Shown here: in pieces, positions 1 through 5,300 of the stretch | How the letters are laid out: each line of letters opens with the position of its first letter | How positions within the stretch are numbered: the stretch's first letter is position 1 | Program-made: the position numbers and the translations under genes | Origin: Betaproteobacteria bacterium | GTDB taxonomy: Bacteria; Pseudomonadota; Gammaproteobacteria; Burkholderiales; Casimicrobiaceae | Assembly: GCA_003153335.1 (NCBI GenBank) | Contig: PLYG01000553.1 | Location: forward strand, 1 to 5,970 | Direction of reading: 5' to 3' | Length of the DNA stretch: 5,970 bases | Notes under the pieces: generated by a model | The model's input: the letters and a program-made list of their open reading frames with translations, nothing else | Databases searched by the model: none | What the model was told of the DNA's origin: nothing

Positions 1-511
1 TCCCCCTACGTTGGTCGAGGCAAAGCCGCCCGTCGCGGCAAAGGAATTGACGCCGATGCACGTGGTTACGGCCAGTGAAGTGCACGATTCGCCTGTGGCC
101 GCTTGCGCCAAGGTGGTGTTGACGGTCATCCCCGCCATGGGACTTCCGATTACATGAGGAGGAAGGGGGGGAGAAGAAGGTTATGGCGTAGGACGTGATA
201 TTCCCGCCGGGACCCGTGACGACAACAAAATTACCCGGCGGGATATACGAGTTGGCGGGGGTGAAGTTGTTGAACCCGTCGTTGAAGTTCCAGGATAGAA
301 CCAGGTTGGAGCCCGAGGGGCTAATGTCCGTGATGGGCATGTTGGCAGGTAGCGGGTTCGCCGTGGAAAAGGAACCGGTGATGCGCATCCCAGTGTTGTA
401 AGTCGTCCCCGTTACGATGGTGTTGTAGTTGTTGCCGTTGTACAGGTAGGTCGCGGCCCAGCTCGACGCACAAAATAAGCCCGCAAGCAAACCGATGACG
501 ATCTTGAACAT
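1..511 (-). CDS. Secreted protein of unknown function, 3'-partial, apparent frameshift
   Basis: Reading leftward from the ATG at 511-509, the product starts with a classic Sec signal peptide: a short basic start (MFK), a hydrophobic core (IVIGLLAGLF) and a likely cleavage after residue 19 (ASSWA). The mature part opens TYLYNGNNYNT and is rich in Asn, Thr, Ser, Gly and Pro, with segments MRITGSFSTANPLPANMP and WNFNDGFNNFTP, fitting an exported beta-rich protein. From memory, this pattern resembles secreted proteobacterial proteins that often end in a PEP-CTERM or IPTL-CTERM sorting tail; the C-terminus is outside the window, so this is unverified. The sensible frame holds for about 115 residues (511 to about 167). 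It then appears to move by one base at a C7 run to a frame reading LPPHVIGSPMAGMTV and on to SFAATGGFASTNVGG at the window edge. The unshifted frame is also open but becomes His/Arg-rich and implausible. Start choice rests on the signal peptide plus an AAGGGG six bases upstream. Function unknown. Confidence 0.72.
   Translation of the reverse strand, partial: MFKIVIGLLAGLFCASSWAATYLYNGNNYNTIVTGTTYNTGMRITGSFSTANPLPANMPITDISPSGSNLVLSWNFNDGFNNFTPANSYIPPGNFVVVTGPGGNITSYAITFFSPPSSSCNRKSHGGDDRQHHLGASGHRRIVHFTGRNHVHRRQFLCRDGRLCLDQRRG
165..171 (-). other. C7 homopolymer at the apparent frame change
   Basis: The plus strand carries seven G (165-171), read as seven C in the secreted-protein gene. Upstream the protein-like frame is the one starting at 511; downstream the protein-like frame is offset by one base. 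Six C instead of seven would join them as SYAITFFSPLPPHVIGSPM. This could be a sequencing or assembly indel, a genuine inactivating mutation, or slipped-strand phase variation; the sequence alone cannot separate these. Confidence 0.6.
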
Positions 512-517
512 GGATTT

Positions 518-526
518 CCCCTTCCC
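518..526 (-). promoter_or_regulatory. Ribosome binding site of the secreted-protein gene
   Basis: On the minus strand GGGAAGGGG lies six bases before the ATG at 511. It is purine-rich and well spaced, and it supports that start together with the signal peptide that follows. Confidence 0.6.
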
Positions 527-555
527 TAGATAAGTTGGTTGGCCAGGGGTGTCAT
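527..555 (-). promoter_or_regulatory. Weak sigma70-like promoter candidate facing left
   Basis: On the minus strand ATGACA (plus 550-555, five of six matches to TTGACA) is separated by 17 bp from TATCTA (plus 527-532, three of six matches to TATAAT). The predicted start of transcription would fall next to or inside the ribosome binding site, giving a very short leader, which lowers confidence. Confidence 0.22.
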
Positions 556-903
556 GATGTGATGTGCACACCGGATGGCTTCGTGCAGGCATCCCTTTCC
601 TCACGACGATGCTTTACACCGCCCGGCTCAGTATTTCGCCGCGCCGGGTTCCGCGCTCAAGTCTTCCGGTTCACGGCGAATGGCGAGGCAGTGGTCCGGC
701 TCGAGGAGCGCCATGGCTACGCGTACAAGGGCACTGAATGGCTGATGGAGGGCATGTCGATTGAGCGGGCGGCGTGGGTACCGATCTGCATCAGGAGGGG
801 AAGGAACTCATTCGGGCCCTGCTGCGCGAAAGTCGCAGTCGCTCTCCGAAGGGAACAGACAAAATACATGCGCGGTCAGGGATTCGAAAACGAATAATGG
901 CCT

Positions 904-932
904 TTGACAGGGGGGCAGAAGCCGAAGATACT
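904..932 (+). promoter_or_regulatory. Sigma70-type promoter candidate for the NRPS gene
   Basis: TTGACA (904-909) is a perfect -35 hexamer. With an optimal 17-bp spacer it is followed by GATACT (927-932), which matches TATAAT at four of six positions. Transcription would start near 938-940 and give a leader of about 155 nt before the NRPS ATG. It is the best-matching promoter I found by eye in the intergenic region and faces the NRPS gene. No operator or activator site could be identified. Confidence 0.5.
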
Positions 933-973
933 TTGCGCCGTGCGGTTGAAATTCCCATCCTTCAGACACCAGC

Positions 974-985
974 AGCATCGATGCT
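974..985. repeat. 12-bp perfect palindrome in the NRPS leader
   Basis: AGCATCGATGCT is fully self-complementary. It lies about 35 bp downstream of the predicted transcription start and immediately before the two hairpins. It could be a binding site for a dimeric regulator or may be chance; no known consensus was recognised. Confidence 0.4.
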
Positions 986-989
986 CGTA

Positions 990-1010
990 TCGCCGGGCTC
1001 AGCCCGGTGA
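990..1010 (+). promoter_or_regulatory. Leader hairpin 1
   Basis: A nine-base-pair stem (990-998 with 1002-1010, one G-U pair) closes a three-base loop TCA; the core is CCGGGC/GCCCGG. No U-run follows, so it is not a standard intrinsic terminator. It lies between the predicted promoter and the NRPS start and may act as part of a structured 5' leader. Confidence 0.5.
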
Positions 1011-1011
1011 C

Positions 1012-1042
1012 GCGGGCGCTGCCGGCTCGTCGGCGCGCCCGC
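1012..1042 (+). promoter_or_regulatory. Leader hairpin 2
   Basis: GCGGGCGC (1012-1019) pairs perfectly with GCGCCCGC (1035-1042). After a single bulged T an inner stem GCCG/CGGC (1021-1024 with 1031-1034) closes a six-base loop. It starts two bases after hairpin 1 and ends 53 bases before the NRPS ATG. No U-tract follows. The stability is obvious by eye; a regulatory role is inference. Confidence 0.5.
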
Positions 1043-1095
1043 ATGGGTAGTGGTTCCAGCAGAGCGACTTCATAAGCGGGCAGACAATTAAATAA

Positions 1096-2391
1096 ATGGG
1101 CGCTTTCGATATTTCCTTTGCGCAAAAACGCCTGTGGCTGCTCGACCGTTTGATGCCGGATTCGGTCTACAACCTGGCGAGGATGGCGCGGCTGAATGGT
1201 TTGCTGGATGTTGACGCGCTGCGGCAGGCGCTGAACGAGGTGGTGCGGCGGCATCACGTGCTGCGCTCGCGTTTCGCAGTAGAGAACGCAGAGCCGGCGC
1301 AGGCGATTGTGCCGGAGTTGAAGCTGGCGCTGGAAGTCGAGGATCTAGGCGCATTACCGGAGGGGCGGCGCCGACACGAGGCCCAGCAGCGGGTGCAGGA
1401 CGAGGCGCAGGCGCCGTTCGATCTGGAGCAGGGGCCGCTTGTCCGGGCGCGGCTGCTGCGTATGGGAGAGCACGAGCACTGGCTGTTGCTGACCTTTCAC
1501 CATATCGTTTCGGATGATTGGTCGATGAAGGTGCTCTGGCGGGAACTCTCGACACTGTATGACGCCCATCGTCTGCGTTCGCCTTCGCTTTTGGCTGCGT
1601 TGCCGATGCAGTACGCGGACTATGCGCAGTGGCAGCGGGAGTGGCTGCAAGAGGGGGTGCTCGATCGACAACTCACGTACTTGAAGCAGGCGTTGGCGGG
1701 ACTGACGGTGTTGAGGTTGCCGGCCGATCGGGTGCGCCCGGCACAGCCAAGTTACCGTGGTCGGCAGCTTGCCTTCGCACTTGGCGATGAGTTGACCCGT
1801 TCGCTCCGGTCGTTGAGCCATCGGGAAGGAACCACTTTCTTCACGACGTTATTGGCCGCATTGCAGGTGCTGCTGTATCGCTACTCCGGGCAGGAGGACG
1901 TCGCGGTGGGCGTGCCCGTTGCGGGACGCCGCCGGCCGGACCTTGAGGGACTGATCGGGTTCTTCGTCAATACGCTGGTGTTGCGCGGCGACTTGTCCGG
2001 GGAGCCGAGCTTCCGGGACTACCTTGGCCGCGTGCGATTGCGGGCACAGCAGGCATATGCGCACCAGGACATCCCTTTCGAAATGCTGGTGGAAAAGCTT
2101 CACCCGAAGCGGGATTCGACTCGCAATCCGCTGTTCCAGGTGATGCTAAACAAATGGAATCCAGAAGGGCAAGTTCTGCGGCTCACCGGGCTTGAGTCCG
2201 CGGACGTGGTCACCACCGATACGGGGACCGCGAAGTTCGACCTGGGGTTCACCGTCGTCGAAAGGCAAGGGCAGTGCAGGATTACGATCGAATACGCCAC
2301 CGACCTGTTCGACGCGGCGACCATCGAGCGGCTGGCGGGCCACTTCACCACGCTGATTGAGGCGATCGTGGCCAATCCGGAGCAATGCATC
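1096..2391 (+). other. Condensation domain C1 (N-terminal, atypical)
   Basis: All core condensation motifs are found: SFAQKRLWLL (residues 7-16), RRHHVLRSRF (51-60), HHIVSDDW (135-142), YADYAQW (173-179), IGFFVNTLVLR (287-297), HQDIPFE (323-329) and RNPLFQ (343-348). The active-site motif HHxxxDG keeps both His (H136 is the expected catalytic one) and the first Asp, but Gly is replaced by Asp141 (codon GAT at 1516-1518). The second motif has His54 where Glu is usual (RHE). With no module ahead of it, C1 should either acylate the first amino acid, as starter C domains of lipopeptide synthetases do, or take a chain from a separate synthetase. The motifs look more LCL-like than typical of starter C domains, so its role is not settled; reduced activity is also possible. 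Confidence 0.85.
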
Positions 2392-5300
2392 GGCCGGCTG
2401 CCGCTGCTCAGCGAGGCCGAGTGCCACCAGCTGCTGGTGGAATGGAACGACACGGCAGCCGACTATCCCAGGGATCGCTGCATTCACCAGCTCTTCGAAG
2501 AGCAGGCCGCACGCACGCCCGAGGCGGTGGCGGTGGTGTTCGAGGATCGGCAACTGACCTATGGCGAGCTCAACGCGCGCGCCAACCAGTTGGCCCACCA
2601 TCTGATCAGTCTAGGCGTGGGGCCCGAGGTGCTGGTGGGCATCTGCCTGGAGCGCTCGCTGGAGCTGATCGTCGGCCTGCTCGGCATCCTCAAAGCGGGC
2701 GGGGCGTATGTCCCATTCGATCCAGCGTGGCCGTCGGAGCGCGCGCGGCTGGTCATGGAAGATGCCCGGCTGGCTGCGGTCGTGACCCAGCGAGACTACG
2801 TAGACCGACTGCCGCCGGTGGTCCCCATGGTGTTCGTCGATCCTCGGTCAGAATCGGGCGAAGCGCGAGCCGAGAACAATCCTGATCTTCCCGTATCGCC
2901 AGCGGACCCTGTGTACGTGCTCTATACGTCAGGCACCACCGGTCTGCCCAAGGGTGTGCTGATCGAGCATCAACAACTTGTCCAGTATGTTCGGGCGGTG
3001 GCAGATCAGCTTGATCTGGACGCGCGTGGCAACTACGCCATGCTACAGCCGTTGACCGTGGATTCCTGCCAAACGATGATCTTCCCGTCGCTGGGACGGG
3101 GCGGCACGCTCCATCTGATTAGCGAAGAGCGCGCCCTGGATGCGACGAAATTGACCGAGTACTTCGGCCGTCATCACATCGATTACCTCAAGATTGCGCC
3201 CTCTCATCTTGCTGCTTTGTTGAATCAGCTGCCTTCGGCGGCGCTACTACCGGGTCGCGCGCTGATTATCGGCGGCGAAGCCTCGCATTGGGATTTTATC
3301 GATCGACTCTGGTCGCTGGCTCCTCGCTGTGCCGTCTGGAACCATTACGGGCCTACCGAAACCACGGTGGGCGTATCGGTATGCAGGCTCGACCCGGCGG
3401 ATTCGCGCGTCGCGATGACCGTGCCAATCGGCCGGCCGCTAGCCAACGTGCGGTACTACGTTCTGGATCAGAACCTGCGGCCGGTGCCGTTTGGCTTGCC
3501 AGGCGAGTTGTGCATTGGAGGTGAACAGGTTGCGCGCGGCTATCTGGACCGTCCGGAGTCGACGGTGGAGAAGTTTCTGCCTGACCCGTTTAGTGAGAAG
3601 CCGAATGCCCGGCTATACAGGTCAGGGGACCAGGTCCGCTACTTGATCGACGGGAAAGTTGAGTTTCTCGGCCGCAAGGATCAGCAAATCAAGATCCGCG
3701 GGTTCCGAATAGAGATGGGCGAGATCGAAGCGGTGTTGCGCGACGCCAAGGGTGTGCGCGAGGTGGCCGTATCGGTCAGGGACGCTGCCGCAGGAGGGAG
3801 GCGGCTGGTGGCCTTTGTCGTTCCTGATGGAAGTGCGGTGCTCGACGATCGAGGATTGAAGGCCAGCCTCGCGACGCGGTTGCCAGATTACATGGTTCCG
3901 TCGCAGTTCATTCTGCTTCCGAATTTGCCGCTGACGCCGCACGGCAAGGTCGATCGCAAGGCGCTGGAGGAAATGGACACGGCGGAGTTGGCCGTGGAGA
4001 GTGCATACGTGGCACCGCGCAACTCGTTCGAAGAGTTGATCACCGAGGTCTGGTGCGAGGTATTGAAGCTGGAGCAGGTGGGCATGCACGACAACTTCTT
4101 CGAACTGGGGGGGCACTCGTTGCTCGCGGCCCAGGTGCTCGCCCGTCTGACCAGACTGTTGAATGTCGAGTTGCCGCTGCGAGGCTTCTTCGAGACCCCT
4201 ACCGTATCGGCTCTGGCGGAAGAGGCGAGGAAGAGGCTTGGCGCGGGTGAGGCACGAGAGGCTACCCCAATTGCGCTGGTACCCCGCGATCGGGATCTGC
4301 CGCTGTCGTTTGCCCAGGAGCGGTTGTGGTTTCTTGACCGGCTGTTGCTGGACAAAACCGCTTACAACGTTCCCACGGCATGGCGGCTGCAGGGGCCGCT
4401 CGACGCTCAGGCGCTGCAGCGCAGTGTCGATGAGTTGGTGGCGCGCCACGAGACGCTGCGCACGCGCTTTACCGTGAGAGAGGGCGAGCCCGTGCAGGTC
4501 ATCGACCCGCCGCACGCAGTGCCGTTGCCGCTCACTGATTTGAGCGCGATGGAGCAGGCCGAGCGCAAGGCGCACGCGCACCAGATCGCGAACGCACACG
4601 CTCGCCAGCCTTTCGATCTGGAGGCCGGCCCGCTGCTGCGCGCGCAGTTGCTGCGCCTGGCCGCCGAGGAGCACCTGCTGCTGCTCAACGTACACCACAT
4701 TGCCTCCGACGGCTGGTCGGTGGGTGTCTTCGAGCGCGAGCTCTCTGCGGCTTACGGCGCCTTCGTCAAGGGGCAGGAACCGGAGTTGCCGGCGCTGCCG
4801 ATCCAGTATGCCGATTACGCGGCGTGGCAGCGCGAGTGGTTGCAGGGCGAGGTGCTCCAGAAGCAGCTGGGTTACTGGAAGAGCCGGCTCGCGGGTGTGA
4901 GCACGCTGGAGTTACCCACCGACCGGGCGCGCCCGCCGGTGGCCAGTCACCAAGGGGCGCATCTCGCCTTCGATCTGCCCGGGCCGTTGACCGGGGCGCT
5001 CAAGGAGATGGGCCGGCGCGAGGGTGCGACGCTGTTCATGACGCTGCTCGCGGCCTTCCAGGTGCTGCTCCACCGCTACAACGGCCAGGAGGACATCGCG
5101 GTGGGCTCGCCCATTGCCGGGCGCGGACGCACCGAGCTGGAGGGGCTGATCGGCTTCTTCGTCAATACCCTGGTGCTGCGCTCGGATCTCTCGGGCAACC
5201 CGCGGTTTCGCGACCTGCTGGGTCGGGTGCGCGAGAGCGCGCTGGGCGCCTACACCCATCAGGATCTGCCCTTCGAGAAGCTGGTCGAGGAGCTTGCCCC

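Larger units (their letters stand above)
512..1095. other. Intergenic region between divergent genes, no supported gene
   Basis: About 584 bp separate the two divergent starts. Open frames exist on the plus strand at 535-897 (120 codons) and 774-1010 (GTG start, 78 codons), overlapping in different frames. Neither gives a product I recognise, neither has a convincing ribosome binding site, and long chance frames are expected at this GC content. A stretch of the first (about residues 40-80, VFRFTANGEAVVRLEERHGY onward) looks mildly protein-like, and the second continues LHQEGKELIRALL after a frame change, so a decayed gene remnant is possible but not demonstrable. The right half holds the promoter and leader structures listed separately. 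An 8-bp palindrome TGTGCACA lies at 563-570. Confidence 0.5.

Noticed and set aside
195..401. Plus-strand 68-codon frame
   Set aside because: It is antisense to the secreted-protein gene, which has a signal peptide and a ribosome binding site.
563..570. TGTGCACA palindrome as a regulator operator
   Set aside because: Eight bases of symmetry is weak, the arms do not extend, and it matches no operator consensus I can name for this context.
990..1042. Tandem hairpins as an intrinsic terminator
   Set aside because: No T-run follows either stem, and no supported plus-strand gene ends upstream. They are treated as leader structure.
808..1257. Minus-strand frame spanning the NRPS start
   Set aside because: It covers the promoter, the leader and the conserved N-terminus of C1 on the opposite strand, and its product shows no motif.
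2146..2601. Minus-strand frames over the end of C1 and the linker, with near-copies at 4912-5679
   Set aside because: They resemble each other only because the underlying C-A linker DNA is repeated; they are shadows of the NRPS modules.
3622..4698. Long minus-strand open frame of 358 codons
   Set aside because: It lies wholly antisense to A1, T1 and C2, whose motifs are intact in the plus frame. Its product is Gln/Arg/Leu-rich without recognisable motifs, typical of the antisense frame of high-GC coding DNA.
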